This document shows, piece after piece, positions 37,339 through 48,277 of a stretch of 64,000 nucleotides of DNA. Both the position numbers and the translations under genes were made by a program. The notes under the pieces are model-generated. The model saw nothing but the letters and a program-made list of their open reading frames with translations. It ran no database searches and was not told the DNA's origin. Numbering within the stretch: the first letter of the stretch is position 1; each line of letters starts with the position of its first letter. Origin of the DNA: Arcobacter sp. (GTDB lineage Bacteria; Campylobacterota; Campylobacteria; Campylobacterales; Arcobacteraceae); the NCBI GenBank assembly GCA_002869565.1, contig PKUJ01000007.1, positions 1 to 64,000 of the forward strand, written 5' to 3'.

Positions 37339-37668
37339 TTAATCCATAAATAAAGTATAAGGTCTTTTCAATTCATTTACAAATTGTTGAATAGAAAGAT
37401 TTCTTCCCTTTCTAAAAAATTCTTTTGAATCAAAAAAAACAAGTATTGTTGGTATAGAAAATACCGAAAAACTCCTTGCTATCTCTTTATATATATCAGC
37501 TTTGACTTCATATGTTTTCATTTTAGGGAAATTTTCAGGAATTACTTCATCAATTTTTGGTTTTAGTACTTTACACACAGAACAATTTTCACCAGAAAAA
37601 TATATTAGTACAGGCTCTCCTGTACTAATAAACTTATCTATATCACTTTTTGTTGATACTTGTATCAT
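37339..37668 (-). CDS. Thioredoxin-like protein
   Basis: This 109-residue thioredoxin-fold protein has the redox pair in [15 protein letters not shown] (CSVC instead of the usual CGPC). The cis-Pro lies in [10 protein letters not shown]. There is no signal peptide, so it is cytoplasmic. It overlaps the DUF1538 gene by 26 nt and sits 3 bp from the haem-binding protein gene. CxxC variants with Ser and Val often mark specialised thioredoxins; the target is unknown. Confidence 0.87.
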   Translation of the reverse strand: MIQVSTKSDIDKFISTGEPVLIYFSGENCSVCKVLKPKIDEVIPENFPKMKTYEVKADIYKEIARSFSVFSIPTILVFFDSKEFFRKGRNLSIQQFVNELKRPYTLFMD

Positions 37669-39682
37669 GTACCACTGCTGATTCTTTGATTTTTTCTACA
37701 GCTTTTTCTTCTTCTTTTTTCATCAATTCTTCGGTATCAATATCAGGATTAGTATGATCTTTTCTATTTACAAAAATATCATGTCTACTTAAACTAATAC
37801 CTTTCATATGAGATAGAGGAAAAGCAAAAGCAATACCTTTTCCTGTTGTAGTAATATGTAAAGAATGAATAATAGATTTAATAACCGGATTCACTAAACT
37901 TTGAGGAAGGAGAAACAATAGCATTGCATCATTTGCTTCAAAAGAAGTTCTATAGAAATTATCAATTTTACCAAGTCCAATTCCATCAGCTCTTAAAACT
38001 GTAACACCAGAAGCACCTGCTTTATTTGCAGCTTGAATTGCATCTATTTTTTTCTCTTTTGGAACTAAAATAACAACAGCTGAAAAATCCATTGGTAAGG
38101 AGTGTCTTCTATCACTTCCATCAATATTTACAGTTGCTAAATCCATATTTTCAGCATCAATAAGAGCATCTTTTAATATATTTGCAGCTTCAATTTCTGT
38201 ATCTGATTTAACACCAAGTTTTTCAGTTAAAATACCATACAACATTACAGTTATCATTGGAAAAAGTGATGCAAATGCAATTAGCCCAAAACCATCTATT
38301 AGAGGACTTCTTCCTTCAATATTTGTTGCTAATCCAATACCAAGAGCAGCTACAAGAGGAACAGTTACTGTTGAAGTTGTAACACCACCTGAATCATAAG
38401 CAATTGGAATAATATATTTTGGAGCTATAAAAGTTAGTATAATTACTAATAGATATCCAACAATAATATAGTAATGAATATGCCCTCCATCAACTATTCT
38501 AAATGCTCCAAGAGCAATTCCCATAGCAACACCAGTAGCCACAAATAGTCTTAAAGCAAAATCATTTATCTTACCATCACTAATCTCTTTTGCTTTTTTT
38601 GCAATTGCCATAAGTGCTGGTTCTGCCATTGTTGTAGAAAAACCAATAGCAAAAGCAAAAGCATATATAACAAATGCCGAACCTGATTTTGTTAACTGAT
38701 AAGCCATTGTTTCACCAAGAGAAAACAACCCTAACTCAAGTCCTAAAATAAATGCATAAAGTCCAAGAATAACTAAACCAAAACCAAAAAAAACAGTTCT
38801 TAAATTAGAAATACCTTTTTTCAATACTCCATACTGAAAAAACATAATAATTGCTAAAATAGGAACAACATCTTTAATAACATTTGTTAATCCAATAAGA
38901 ACAGAACTAATAGAAATATCAGTAGGTGCAGATATTGTAGCATTTACAACTAAAGAAGCTACATCTTTTGCATCTACTAAATTATAAACTGCAATTCCAT
39001 AAATTTGAACAAATATCATAGGTGTTAATGAAGCAAAAGCAATTAAACCAAAGCCATCAATTACTGGGTTTCTTCCTTTTATCGAAGAGGCAAGTCCAAT
39101 ACCAAGTGCAGCAACTAAAGGAACTGTTACTGTTGATGTGGTTACTCCACCTAAATCATATGCAAGACCAATAATCTCTTGAGGAGCAAAAAAAGTAACA
39201 CTTACAACTAATATATACCCAGCAATAATATAGTAGTGAATAGGATGCCCTTTTATGATTCTAAAAACACCTAAGAGTATTGCAAATCCAACTGAAGCTG
39301 CAACAACCAGTCTAAGGACTGTCGAATCAATTCTTCCACTTGATATAGAAGCTGCTTTATCCGCAATAACCGCAAGAGCTGGTTCTGCAATTGTAGTACC
39401 AAAACCAATTAAAAAACCAAAAATAAGTAACCAGGTAAGTGAACTATGTTTAGAGAAATCTCTTGCTAATCCTTCTCCTACAGGAAAAATACCAATTTCC
39501 AATCCTTGTAAGAAAATAGCAAGTCCTACACCAACAATTACTAATCCTACAGCCGTAGAGACCCAACCTTCAGGTACGCTTTGAATAATTGCCAATTGGA
39601 AAAATAAAATTACTAATACAATAGGAATTAAATCTCTAAAAGATTCCTTTAATAATTTTAAAAAAAAGTTAAACTGCATCAT
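37643..39682 (-). CDS. DUF1538 membrane protein with a PII-like C-terminal domain
   Basis: This 679-residue protein is built of two similar halves, each a DUF1538 membrane unit with about six helices. Corresponding stretches are [17 protein letters not shown] with [17 protein letters not shown], and [21 protein letters not shown] in both. After the membrane part comes a soluble domain of about 100 residues ([27 protein letters not shown]) resembling a PII signal fold. The family is probably a transporter, but its substrate is not known to me. It overlaps the RCK gene by 4 nt, which suggests a link with potassium or nucleotide-regulated ion flow. Confidence 0.85.
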   Translation of the reverse strand: MMQFNFFLKLLKESFRDLIPIVLVILFFQLAIIQSVPEGWVSTAVGLVIVGVGLAIFLQGLEIGIFPVGEGLARDFSKHSSLTWLLIFGFLIGFGTTIAEPALAVIADKAASISSGRIDSTVLRLVVAASVGFAILLGVFRIIKGHPIHYYIIAGYILVVSVTFFAPQEIIGLAYDLGGVTTSTVTVPLVAALGIGLASSIKGRNPVIDGFGLIAFASLTPMIFVQIYGIAVYNLVDAKDVASLVVNATISAPTDISISSVLIGLTNVIKDVVPILAIIMFFQYGVLKKGISNLRTVFFGFGLVILGLYAFILGLELGLFSLGETMAYQLTKSGSAFVIYAFAFAIGFSTTMAEPALMAIAKKAKEISDGKINDFALRLFVATGVAMGIALGAFRIVDGGHIHYYIIVGYLLVIILTFIAPKYIIPIAYDSGGVTTSTVTVPLVAALGIGLATNIEGRSPLIDGFGLIAFASLFPMITVMLYGILTEKLGVKSDTEIEAANILKDALIDAENMDLATVNIDGSDRRHSLPMDFSAVVILVPKEKKIDAIQAANKAGASGVTVLRADGIGLGKIDNFYRTSFEANDAMLLFLLPQSLVNPVIKSIIHSLHITTTGKGIAFAFPLSHMKGISLSRHDIFVNRKDHTNPDIDTEELMKKEEEKAVEKIKESAVVHDTSINKK

Positions 39683-40380
39683 TTTCTTATATCCTGTGTG
39701 ATTTTTTTGAATAATTCTAAATCATTTTTATACCCAATTAATACCAATGTATCTCCCTCATCAATTTTATGATTAATTCCACTAGAATTAAATATAAATT
39801 TTTCACTCAATTCTTTATCCATTATTCCCACAAGAACAAGATTATACCTTCTTGAAAAATCTATCTCATTTACATATTTTTCATTTAAAATAGAATTATT
39901 TTCTATTAATATTTCAATAACAATTAAATCTGTTTTATTAAATAATATATTATCTAAAACTTCTAAAATTAAAGGTCTATGTAAAAGTCTAAAAATTCTC
40001 AAAGCCCCAACTTCATATGGATTTAGAATTTTAGAAGCTCCTGCTAAAGTCATTTTTTTAGCATTTTGTTTATCACTTGAAAGTGCAATAATTTTTAATT
40101 CTTTATTTAGATTTCTACAAGATAAAACTACAAATAAATTGTTATTTTCTGATTTACTTAAACAAAATATTGTATCTACCTCAGAGTCTATTCCAAGTTC
40201 AATTAATTGGGAATCTTCCATTAAATCATAATTGTAACTTTTATAACCATGCTCTAAAGCTCTTCTATAATTACTAATATCAGGATCTACAATAATAATT
40301 TCATAATCTTTTTCTACTAATAACTTTGTAATTTTAGAACCTAAAGATTCATATCCGTATATAATAATTTTTGAACGCAT
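39679..40380 (-). CDS. RCK/TrkA-type NAD-binding regulatory protein
   Basis: This 233-residue soluble protein has a TrkA-N Rossmann domain ([28 protein letters not shown], about 1-130) and a TrkA-C domain (about 150-230). These RCK modules gate potassium channels or transporters in response to nucleotides or ions. The next gene encodes a potassium channel with its own RCK module 1 bp away, so this protein probably joins that channel as an extra gating subunit. The Rossmann loop GYESLG deviates from the usual GxGxxG, so nucleotide binding may be weak. Confidence 0.87.
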   Translation of the reverse strand: MRSKIIIYGYESLGSKITKLLVEKDYEIIIVDPDISNYRRALEHGYKSYNYDLMEDSQLIELGIDSEVDTIFCLSKSENNNLFVVLSCRNLNKELKIIALSSDKQNAKKMTLAGASKILNPYEVGALRIFRLLHRPLILEVLDNILFNKTDLIVIEILIENNSILNEKYVNEIDFSRRYNLVLVGIMDKELSEKFIFNSSGINHKIDEGDTLVLIGYKNDLELFKKITQDIRK

Positions 40381-40381
40381 A

Positions 40382-41935
40382 TTAAACCTTTGGCTTCATA
40401 TTTAAAAGATCTATTTTAAGTTCTGTAATATCATCAGCATAACCAATAATAATAAAAATATCTTTTTCACTTATAACATAAGCTTGATTTACTGGATTAA
40501 ATATAAATTTTTTTTCTTTATTTACAATACCAATTAAAGTTAAATTATATTTATTAAAATCAATTATATCTAAAGAATACCCTATAAAACTTGAATTTTC
40601 AAGGACTTCTACTTCATCAACATTTGCTCCAATATCATCATTTAATAATATTTCATCTATTGCTTCAAAAGCAACAGGTTGTCCAACATATTCAGTTGCA
40701 ACATAAGAAGTAATGTCATTCGCAGAGATAATATGATCTGCCCCTGCAATTTTTAATTTTGGTTTAGAATGTACATTATTAACTCTTGAAATTATATTAA
40801 TAGTTGTATCTAAAGTTCTAGCACTTAAGATAATTGATAAATTTACAGCATCATTACTTGTTAACGCAATAACAGTAGTTGCCCCATCTCCTACACCCAC
40901 ATTTTTTAAAACATCAATATTTGTAGCATCTGCTTTGAGACATAAATAAGCATTTTTTCTAGCTTCTAAAACATTTTCATTGTCAATATCAAGTATTACA
41001 AATTTAGTTTTTAACTTTACCAATTGTTCTGCTAAAATTTTGCCCATAATTCCATATCCACAAAGAACAATAAAATTAGTCATTTTAGATACTTCTGACT
41101 CTACTCTATTTTCTTTGATAACTTGCATCCTATCACTAAGCCCAGTCGTAACTATAGATGTTCCAAATGCAATGACTAAAAATCCACTAATTGTCAAAAC
41201 TAAAGTGACAGCTTTTCCTTCCATTGTCATTGGTGTTATGTCTCCATACCCAACGGTTGAAAGGGTTATAATTGACCAATAAATGGCATCTAGAAAACTT
41301 GTCACTTTGTCATTTATCCCTGCACCTTCATATATATACATAATAGTTGAAGAAAAAAATACAACCATAACATACATCATAGAAAGGGTTAAAAATTCAA
41401 ATTTTCTCTCTTTAAAAATTTCACCAAATTGTTTAACTGAACTTGTGTATCTTAGTATTTTAAATAGTCTAAATAAAAGAAAAATTCTAAGAACTCTAAG
41501 TGGCCTATAATAAGGTAATATGGCAAGTAAATCTATAATTGACATAGGGGAAAATAAAAAATCAAGTTTTTGAGTAATAGCTTTTTTTAATGATTGTACT
41601 AAAGAGTATTTTTTTTCTGTGAGATTAGCTCTTTCAAAATCTTCAATAATAACATTATGAACATCTGAACAAACCCAAAACCTGCCTAGCCATTCTATTA
41701 TAAAAATCAATATAGCTATTAATTCAAACTCATCAAATATATGCTGTTTTTGGTGATTAACTTCAAAAATAAGTATTCCAATAGTACTTAATACTAAAAA
41801 TATCATGAAAATATCAAAATATTTTTTGTATTTAAAACTATTATCTTCTAAAATTGAATAAGTAAAATATTTAATATTTCTATATATTCTTGAAGATTCA
41901 ATTTTATATGATAAAGATACTACTATATTATTCAT
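40382..41935 (-). CDS. Voltage-sensor-type potassium channel with RCK domains
   Basis: This 517-residue membrane channel has several N-terminal helices (about 40-260) including an Arg-rich S4-like segment (YRPLRVLRIFLLFRLFKILRY). The selectivity filter TVGYGD lies in STVGYGDITPMTMEG. The cytoplasmic half has a TrkA-N Rossmann domain (VLCGYGIMGKILAEQL) and TrkA-C. The channel lets K+ through and is gated by the RCK part. It lies downstream of leuA but is separated from it by a terminator. Confidence 0.92.
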   Translation of the reverse strand: MNNIVVSLSYKIESSRIYRNIKYFTYSILEDNSFKYKKYFDIFMIFLVLSTIGILIFEVNHQKQHIFDEFELIAILIFIIEWLGRFWVCSDVHNVIIEDFERANLTEKKYSLVQSLKKAITQKLDFLFSPMSIIDLLAILPYYRPLRVLRIFLLFRLFKILRYTSSVKQFGEIFKERKFEFLTLSMMYVMVVFFSSTIMYIYEGAGINDKVTSFLDAIYWSIITLSTVGYGDITPMTMEGKAVTLVLTISGFLVIAFGTSIVTTGLSDRMQVIKENRVESEVSKMTNFIVLCGYGIMGKILAEQLVKLKTKFVILDIDNENVLEARKNAYLCLKADATNIDVLKNVGVGDGATTVIALTSNDAVNLSIILSARTLDTTINIISRVNNVHSKPKLKIAGADHIISANDITSYVATEYVGQPVAFEAIDEILLNDDIGANVDEVEVLENSSFIGYSLDIIDFNKYNLTLIGIVNKEKKFIFNPVNQAYVISEKDIFIIIGYADDITELKIDLLNMKPKV

Positions 41936-41943
41936 AATTTCAT

Positions 41944-41974
41944 AAAAAAAGAGTACATTTTGTACTCTTTTTAA
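41944..41974 (-). terminator. Terminator after leuA
   Basis: AAAAGAGTACA (41947-41957) pairs with TGTACTCTTTT (41961-41971) around TTT. Read on the minus strand it ends with a run of seven T. Confidence 0.9.
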
Positions 41975-41977
41975 TTA

Positions 41978-43531
41978 TTATATTTGATGTTCTTGTCTTT
42001 TTGATAATCTCTCCTTTTGAGAAAGATAAGAGTTTAAAGCACTTAAATATGCTTTTGCCGTTGCTAACATTGTATCAATACTTAAACCATGACCTACAAA
42101 AGCAGGAGATTCATCATCAAAAGCAACTCTAGTTGTTACTTTAGCTAGAGCATCTTTACCTTCAGTTACTGAAGTAACTTTATAATCTTTTAACTCACCG
42201 TTATAACCAGTAAGTCTATCAATAGTTTTAAAGATTGCATCCATTGTACCATCACCAATTGCTGCATCGCTCATTATATGATCTTCAAATTTAATAGATA
42301 CAGCAGCTGTTGGAACACCATTTGAACAGTCTGAAATTTGTAATCCTACTAATTCATATGTTTTGTCTTGATTTAAAGATTCATCAGTAATTAACATTCT
42401 AATATCATCATCAGTAACATCTTTTTTCTTATCAGCTAAGATTTTAAATCTATCAAATGCAGCATTTAATTCTTCATCAGAAACTTTATCAAAACCTAAA
42501 TGTTCAATTTTATCTCTAAATGCAGCACGTCCAGAATGTTTACCTAAAATAAGTGTTGAATCTTTAAATACACCAACATCCTCGGGCTTCATAATTTCAT
42601 ATGTTTCTTGATGTTTTAAAACACCATCTTGATGAATTCCACTTTCATGAGAAAATGCATTTTTTCCAACAATTGATTTATTTTGTTGTGGTTCAACGCC
42701 AGTAACAGTTGCAACTAATCTAGAAGTTGGGTAAATTTCAGCTGTATTTATACCTGTATATAAATCACCAAAAGCATCACGTCTTGTTTTAATAGCCATT
42801 ACAGCTTCTTCTAAAGCAGAATTTCCAGCTCTTTCACCTAAACCATTGATTGTAACTTCAATTTGTCTTGCACCATTCATAACTGCTGCTAAAGTATTTG
42901 CAGTTGATAATCCTAAGTCATTATGATTATGAACAGAAATAATAGCTCTATCTCCTGCAAAATCTGATAATTCTTTAACCATTGCACCTAATTCGTGAGG
43001 TAATCTATATCCTACAGTATCAGGTAAGTTAATCGTTGAAGCACCTGCATTAATAACTGCATCCATAACTTCTTTCATAAAAGGAATTTCAGATCTTCCT
43101 GCATCCTCTAAAGAAAATTCTACATCATCAACAAATGTCCTTGCATATTCTACTGCATGAATTGCCCTTTTAATAACTTCTTCTTCACTCATTTTTAATT
43201 TATATTTCATATGAATTGGAGAAGTAGCAATAAATGTATGAATTCTATGTAATGGTGCTTTACAAACTGCTAATCCAGATTGCTTAATATCATTATCAAT
43301 TGCTCTACTTAAAGAACAAATTGATGAATTTTTTACTTGTTCTGCAATTCTACTAACTGCATCAAAATCACCTGGTGATGCCGCTGCAAATCCAGCTTCA
43401 ATAACATCTACACCTAATTTTTCTAATTGTAATGCAATTTTAATTTTTTCTTCAGTGTTCATTGAACAACCAGGAGATTGTTCTCCATCTCTTAATGTTG
43501 TATCAAATACTATAATTCTATTTTTATCCAT
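41978..43531 (-). CDS. leuA: 2-isopropylmalate synthase
   Basis: This first enzyme of leucine synthesis condenses acetyl-CoA with 2-ketoisovalerate. It has 517 residues with the DmpG/HMGL core: [32 protein letters not shown] with the metal ligands, and [15 protein letters not shown]. The C-terminal LeuA allosteric domain for leucine feedback spans about 370-500. It stands behind its own consensus promoter and a leader peptide rich in leucine. A terminator follows. Confidence 0.96.
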   Translation of the reverse strand: MDKNRIIVFDTTLRDGEQSPGCSMNTEEKIKIALQLEKLGVDVIEAGFAAASPGDFDAVSRIAEQVKNSSICSLSRAIDNDIKQSGLAVCKAPLHRIHTFIATSPIHMKYKLKMSEEEVIKRAIHAVEYARTFVDDVEFSLEDAGRSEIPFMKEVMDAVINAGASTINLPDTVGYRLPHELGAMVKELSDFAGDRAIISVHNHNDLGLSTANTLAAVMNGARQIEVTINGLGERAGNSALEEAVMAIKTRRDAFGDLYTGINTAEIYPTSRLVATVTGVEPQQNKSIVGKNAFSHESGIHQDGVLKHQETYEIMKPEDVGVFKDSTLILGKHSGRAAFRDKIEHLGFDKVSDEELNAAFDRFKILADKKKDVTDDDIRMLITDESLNQDKTYELVGLQISDCSNGVPTAAVSIKFEDHIMSDAAIGDGTMDAIFKTIDRLTGYNGELKDYKVTSVTEGKDALAKVTTRVAFDDESPAFVGHGLSIDTMLATAKAYLSALNSYLSQKERLSKRQEHQI

Positions 43532-43625
43532 TGTTTAACCCTTGTAAAAGTTGTTTATTATAACTTTTTTTTTATATAAAAAAAGTAAAACTATTTGCGT
43601 GAATATTATTTATATTTATTAAATA

Positions 43626-43703
43626 TTAGAGTGATGTTGAAAGAAGGAGAAGAGAGTTAACACTTTTTATGAAATGATTATTATAAAAATTAAATATTTT
43701 CAT
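43626..43703 (-). CDS. leuA leader peptide with four consecutive Leu codons
   Basis: A 25-codon frame lies between a consensus promoter and leuA. It starts at ATG 43703 after AGGAG and ends in TAA 95 bp before leuA. Residues 18-21 are Leu-Leu-Leu-Leu and residue 25 is also Leu. The codons are CTT, CTC, CTT, CTT and CTC, in a genome where leucine is mostly TTA. This is the classic layout of a leucine-attenuated operon: ribosome stalling at low Leu-tRNA would change the fold of the downstream RNA. I do not see a GC-rich terminator; an A/T stem with T-runs near 43560-43590 is the best candidate. Confidence 0.75.
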   Translation of the reverse strand: MKIFNFYNNHFIKSVNSLLLLSTSL

Positions 43704-43734
43704 TGTACTCTCCTAATTTTTTGTAAGTGTTGAA

Positions 43735-43763
43735 ATTATAATAGCTTAGAAAGAATTTGTCAA
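43735..43763 (-). promoter_or_regulatory. Consensus sigma-70 promoter of the leuA leader
   Basis: On the minus strand TTGACA (43763-43758) and TATAAT (43740-43735) are separated by 17 bp, a perfect match to the consensus. The leader peptide starts about 30 bp downstream. Confidence 0.88.
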
Positions 43764-43768
43764 GAGTT

Positions 43769-44392
43769 CTACTTAGATTCTTTTAAATTCTCTTCTTTAA
43801 ACTTTTTAGTTGCAATTAAAGTTATTCCAGAAATCACTTTATCACCAATTTTTACATTAGTTTCAATGTCTGTATTTAAATTCACTATTACTTGTCCTTG
43901 TAAAAAGATGCCTATCTTTTCACTCTTTATATTTTTATTATCTTGATTTATATTAATACTTGAATTACACATTGAAGAGTATAATTCCATAGAGGAATTT
44001 GTATATTCTATCTTTGCATGTTCATTTAATTGTTTTGCTTTTAAAGTTGTTAATAAAAGATTTAATCCCCTTTTAATACTAACTTTATAATTACCAGATT
44101 CTAAACTTCTTAAAATATGAGAATCACATAAAGAAACATCTATATATATTGATTTTTTAAAATCTTTTACATCAATTGCAGACACAGTTCCAGAAATAGG
44201 TGCAATATATTCATTTTCTTTAAATATACTATAGTCAATATATTTATATCTATACATATAAATTAAAGTAAGCATTAGTACAAAAGAGATAAAAGTCAAA
44301 AATCTACATTCAAGCAGAATAAAAATAATCATTGCAGTGAATGCAATTAAAATTGATTTTTGTCCCTCTTTTGCAATAATACTATCAAACAT
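43769..44392 (-). CDS. Phosphatidylserine-decarboxylase-like membrane protein without the cleavage serine
   Basis: Read from ATG 44392 this is 207 residues; the longer start at 44422 lies inside ftsH. Two helices come first (about 12-50), then a soluble domain resembling PSD (APISGTVSAIDVKDFKKSIYIDVSLCDSHILRSLESGNY). In true PSD the pyruvoyl cofactor arises by cutting an LGST motif; the corresponding stretch here is FLQGQVIVNL, with Gln in place of Ser. It is therefore probably not an active decarboxylase. The arrangement next to ftsH is similar to what I recall in Campylobacter. Confidence 0.75.
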   Translation of the reverse strand: MFDSIIAKEGQKSILIAFTAMIIFILLECRFLTFISFVLMLTLIYMYRYKYIDYSIFKENEYIAPISGTVSAIDVKDFKKSIYIDVSLCDSHILRSLESGNYKVSIKRGLNLLLTTLKAKQLNEHAKIEYTNSSMELYSSMCNSSININQDNKNIKSEKIGIFLQGQVIVNLNTDIETNVKIGDKVISGITLIATKKFKEENLKESK

Positions 44393-44393
44393 T

Positions 44394-46457
44394 TTATTCT
44401 TTGCCCTCTTTTTTATCTTCACTATTTTCAGAAATATCTTCTTCTACTGTTTCATTAGTAGTTTCAGAACTTGATTCTTTAGTTTTTTCAGTTTCACTAT
44501 CTTCATCTTTTATAGACTCAGTATGCAAATCTTCATCCTCAAAAACTTCTCCACCGTGAGCTTTTATAATTTCTCTAACTCTTTCTCCAGAAATAACTTC
44601 AATATCAAGTAATTCTGCAGTCATCTCTTCAATTGCAGCACTATTGTCTCTTAATTCTTCTAAAACAATAGCATATCTATCATCCAAAAGTTTTTTTACA
44701 TGATCATCTAAACTTCTTGCCATATCGTCAGAAAAGTCTTTTGTTGTTTGTCCACCAAGGAATTGATTACTTCTCTTTTCTAAAACAATAAGACCTACAA
44801 CATCACTCATACCATAAATAGTAGCCATAGATTTAATAATATCAGTTGCTCTTTCTAAGTCGTTTCCAGCACCTGTAGAAATTTCACCAATAAATACTTC
44901 TTCAGCTGCACGTCCACCAAGTAGAGTATCAACTTCAGCAATAAGTTCATGTTTTTGCATTAAATATTTATTTTCTTCAGGAGTATTAAGAGTATATCCC
45001 AAGGCAGCCATTCCTCTTGGAACAATAGATACTTTATTTACTTTCTTAGCACCTTTTGTAATCTCAGCAATAACAGCATGTCCTGATTCGTGATAAGCAA
45101 CAATTCTTCTCTCTTTTGGAGATATTCTTCTTGATTTCTTTTCAAGTCCAGCTATTTGTCTTTCAACAGCTTCTTTAAAATCACTATATGTAACTTCATC
45201 TTTTTTAGCTCGTCCGGCTAAAAGTGCAGCTTCATTAATAATATTTGCTAAGTCTGCACCAGCAAGTCCAGCTGTCATACGTGCTACTTCAACTAAATCT
45301 ACATCTTTTCCTATAACTACATTTTTAATATGTACATTAAGAATCTCTTTTCTACCTTCAAAATCTGGCTTATCAACAAGTACTTGTCTATCAAATCTTC
45401 CAGGTCTTAAAAGTGCAGGGTCAAGAACTTCAGGTCTATTCGTTGCAGCTAAAACAATAACAGGTGCAACTTCAGTTGAGAAACCATCCATTTCAGCTAA
45501 TAATTGATTTAAAGTTTGTTCTCTTTCATCATTTCCACCCATTGGTCCACCTGATGCTCTAGATTTACCAATTGCATCAATTTCATCAATAAAAATAATT
45601 GCAGGTGCAACTTTTTTAGCTTGCTCAAATAAATCTCTAACTCTTGAAGCTCCAACACCAACAAACATTTCAATAAAAGCAGAACCTGAAACAGATAAAA
45701 ACTCAACACTAGCTTCACCAGCAACTGCTTTTGCAAGTAATGTTTTACCAGTTCCTGGAGGTCCTACAAGTAAAACACCTTTTGGAATTTGAGCTCCAAG
45801 TTTTACATATCTATCTGGCTCTTTTAAGAAATCTACAACTTCTTGTACTTCTTCTTTAGCCTCTTTATTTCCAGCCATATCATCAAAAGTTACATTTGGT
45901 TTTTCAGAATTAATCATTTTTTTAGATGACCCTATTCCTAAGATTCCACCTGAACCTCCACCCATAGATTTTGACATTCTTTTTGCTAAAAACATCCAAA
46001 CAGCAAAGAAAAGTACAAATGGTAAAATCCAACCAAGGATATCTGCAATTATATTTTCTTCGCTTATTCCTCCATAATTAATCCCTTTAGATTCTAAACT
46101 TGGAATCAATGTACCATCTGGAATAACTCTTCTTACAGTATATGCAGTAACTTGTCCATTTGAAGGTTTGCTAATAGCTCTAATTTGTGTATTACCAATT
46201 CCCACATATTCGATATTTCCAGCTGAAATCATCTTTTTTAATTCTGAATATGCAATAGTTTGATTCTTAGTTTTTCCATATGCAGATATTGCTGAATTTT
46301 GTCCAGTCAATTCTTGGCCCGTTCCTTCAGGAAATACTGCCTTAAATACAAAAATCGTAACAATCGAAAATACTACGAATACTAATAATGGATTATTATT
46401 GAAAAAATTATTGTTCTTGTCCCCATCATTATTATTATTATTTTTTTTACCACTCAT
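44394..46457 (-). CDS. ftsH: ATP-dependent zinc metalloprotease FtsH
   Basis: This membrane protease degrades damaged membrane proteins and regulators. It has 687 residues: two helices (about 28-45 and 138-158) around a periplasmic loop, then AAA ATPase with Walker [13 protein letters not shown], Walker [15 protein letters not shown] and the SRH region RPGRFDRQ. The zinc site is HESGHAVIA. The C-terminal tail is long and very acidic (Glu/Asp/Ser-rich, about 640-687), and the N-terminus has a run of Asn residues ([19 protein letters not shown]). Confidence 0.97.
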   Translation of the reverse strand: MSGKKNNNNNDGDKNNNFFNNNPLLVFVVFSIVTIFVFKAVFPEGTGQELTGQNSAISAYGKTKNQTIAYSELKKMISAGNIEYVGIGNTQIRAISKPSNGQVTAYTVRRVIPDGTLIPSLESKGINYGGISEENIIADILGWILPFVLFFAVWMFLAKRMSKSMGGGSGGILGIGSSKKMINSEKPNVTFDDMAGNKEAKEEVQEVVDFLKEPDRYVKLGAQIPKGVLLVGPPGTGKTLLAKAVAGEASVEFLSVSGSAFIEMFVGVGASRVRDLFEQAKKVAPAIIFIDEIDAIGKSRASGGPMGGNDEREQTLNQLLAEMDGFSTEVAPVIVLAATNRPEVLDPALLRPGRFDRQVLVDKPDFEGRKEILNVHIKNVVIGKDVDLVEVARMTAGLAGADLANIINEAALLAGRAKKDEVTYSDFKEAVERQIAGLEKKSRRISPKERRIVAYHESGHAVIAEITKGAKKVNKVSIVPRGMAALGYTLNTPEENKYLMQKHELIAEVDTLLGGRAAEEVFIGEISTGAGNDLERATDIIKSMATIYGMSDVVGLIVLEKRSNQFLGGQTTKDFSDDMARSLDDHVKKLLDDRYAIVLEELRDNSAAIEEMTAELLDIEVISGERVREIIKAHGGEVFEDEDLHTESIKDEDSETEKTKESSSETTNETVEEDISENSEDKKEGKE

Positions 46458-46473
46458 AAAATATAACTCCTTT

Positions 46474-47280
46474 TTACTTTTTAAAAACTACAGTTATCCA
46501 CTCATTTTTGTGAATTAACTCTAATTGTTCTAAGTTTTTAAATTTTCTTAGAACCTTATCTATATGTTTATCTAATATACCTGATATAACTAGTATACCA
46601 TCATCTTTTAAGCATTTTTTTAAATCACTTGCTATAAAAACTAAAACATCAGCAACGATATTTGCTATTACAACATCATATTTTTTTCTTGTTGTGTATG
46701 CCGAACCTACCCATGATTCATGAAAAGTTTCCTGATTCAACTCATAATTTGATATTGTATCTTTTATGCAAACTTCATCTGTATCACAAATATCAACTTT
46801 TGCTCCAAGTTTTGATGCAGCAATTGCCAAGATTCCACTTCCAGTTCCTACATCTAGTAGAGTACTTTCACTATTGACATATTTACTGATTGCTTCAATA
46901 CAACTTGATGTTGTTTCATGATGACCTGAACCAAAAGATAAAGCTGGATCAATTATAATATTAATTTTATCTTCTCTTGGTTTATCCCAAGATGGTCTAA
47001 TATAAAACTTACCAACTTCAACTGATTTAACAGAATCTTGATATTGTTTAATCCAATCAATATTCTCTTTTTTTACTAAAGTTGTTTCACATTTAACATG
47101 TAAAGCCTTAGCAAATTCTTTTATTCCAAATTCTACATCACTTAAGTCGTCTTCACTTCTTGCGATAATAGCATTATCTAATTCTTCAATAGCTTCATTT
47201 GTTAATGTAGTTACTAAATCAACAAATGAATCGAATTCTTCATTTGGTTTGATTGTTAGTTCATAATAATATTCGGTCAA
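46474..47280 (-). CDS. prmA: Ribosomal protein L11 methyltransferase
   Basis: This enzyme methylates ribosomal protein L11. It has 268 residues with the SAM-binding GTGSGILAIAASKLGA motif after DPALSFGSGHHETT, and the catalytic-loop VIANIVADVL. The start is TTG at 47280, seven bases after AAGGGA. It lies 16 bp before ftsH and is probably cotranscribed with it. Confidence 0.93.
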   Translation of the reverse strand: MTEYYYELTIKPNEEFDSFVDLVTTLTNEAIEELDNAIIARSEDDLSDVEFGIKEFAKALHVKCETTLVKKENIDWIKQYQDSVKSVEVGKFYIRPSWDKPREDKINIIIDPALSFGSGHHETTSSCIEAISKYVNSESTLLDVGTGSGILAIAASKLGAKVDICDTDEVCIKDTISNYELNQETFHESWVGSAYTTRKKYDVVIANIVADVLVFIASDLKKCLKDDGILVISGILDKHIDKVLRKFKNLEQLELIHKNEWITVVFKK

Positions 47281-47341
47281 GTATTTCCCTTAGGTTAAAG
47301 TGCATAAATGCATAAAGCAGACTATTTTATCTAAAAAGGTT

Positions 47342-48274
47342 TTAAAAAAAGTTTTCGATTATATCTCTCATGATTTTTTTATCAGAAATTCGGTTAATAA
47401 TATCTCTAAACTCAGCGGCACCTTTATAACCTTTTGAGTAAGAATGCAATAATTTTCTAAACATAACAGCACCATGAATTCCATGATATTTTAATACTTC
47501 ATCATAATGTTCTAAGATAACTTCTCTTTTTTTATCTTCAGTAATATCTTCAATCCCATGTTTTAATTGGTAAAAGATCCAAGGTTTTCCAATTGCACCA
47601 CGACCAATCATAACACCATCAGCATTTGTATATTTTAATACTTCTTTAGCTTTTTCATAGTCTTTAATATCTCCATTTGCAATAACTGGAATTGAAACTG
47701 CCTCTTTCATCATTCTAATTGCATCGTAATCAACTGGCGCTTTATATTTTCCTGCTCTTGTTCTTCCGTGGACTGAAACAAAATCTACCCCACAAGATTC
47801 AACTACTTTTGCAATTTCAACAGGAATTTTTTCATTAACCCCAATTCTAACTTTTGCTGTAGTATATTGTTTTTTATTGTATTTTTTTACTGTTCCTAAA
47901 ATCTCTTCAAGTTTTTTTAAATCACCCAATAAATTTGAACCGGAACCATGTGAAAAAACTTTTGGGGCAGGACATCCACAGTTTAAATCAATTCCATCAA
48001 TACCATCAATCTCGTTTAAGATTTGAACTGCATCTCTTACTATTTCTACACTATTTCCAGCAATTTGTACAATATAAGGGTCTTCAGAAGGAGATTTTTC
48101 AATCATTTTTTTAGTTCTTTCTGATTTGTACACTAAAGCATTTGAAGAGATCATTTCAGAAATAGTTATATCTGCTCCAAATTTTTTAACAACAGCACGA
48201 AATGGTAAATCAGTGTATCCAGCTAGAGGGGCCAGCACCATTAAGGGCTGGCTAAAGTCGATTTTTTTTGTCAT
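47342..48274 (-). CDS. dusB: tRNA-dihydrouridine synthase
   Basis: This FMN enzyme reduces uridine in tRNA D-loops. It has 310 residues with the Dus signature: MVLAPLAGYTDLPFRAV at the FMN site, DLNCGCPAPKVFSHGSGS with the catalytic Cys, VHGRTRAGKYKAPVDYDA, and VIANGDIKDYEKA followed by GVMIGRGAIGKPW. The form is closest to DusB. It starts immediately after the stop of the upstream membrane protein gene. Confidence 0.93.
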   Translation of the reverse strand: MTKKIDFSQPLMVLAPLAGYTDLPFRAVVKKFGADITISEMISSNALVYKSERTKKMIEKSPSEDPYIVQIAGNSVEIVRDAVQILNEIDGIDGIDLNCGCPAPKVFSHGSGSNLLGDLKKLEEILGTVKKYNKKQYTTAKVRIGVNEKIPVEIAKVVESCGVDFVSVHGRTRAGKYKAPVDYDAIRMMKEAVSIPVIANGDIKDYEKAKEVLKYTNADGVMIGRGAIGKPWIFYQLKHGIEDITEDKKREVILEHYDEVLKYHGIHGAVMFRKLLHSYSKGYKGAAEFRDIINRISDKKIMRDIIENFF

Positions 48275-48277
48275 TTA

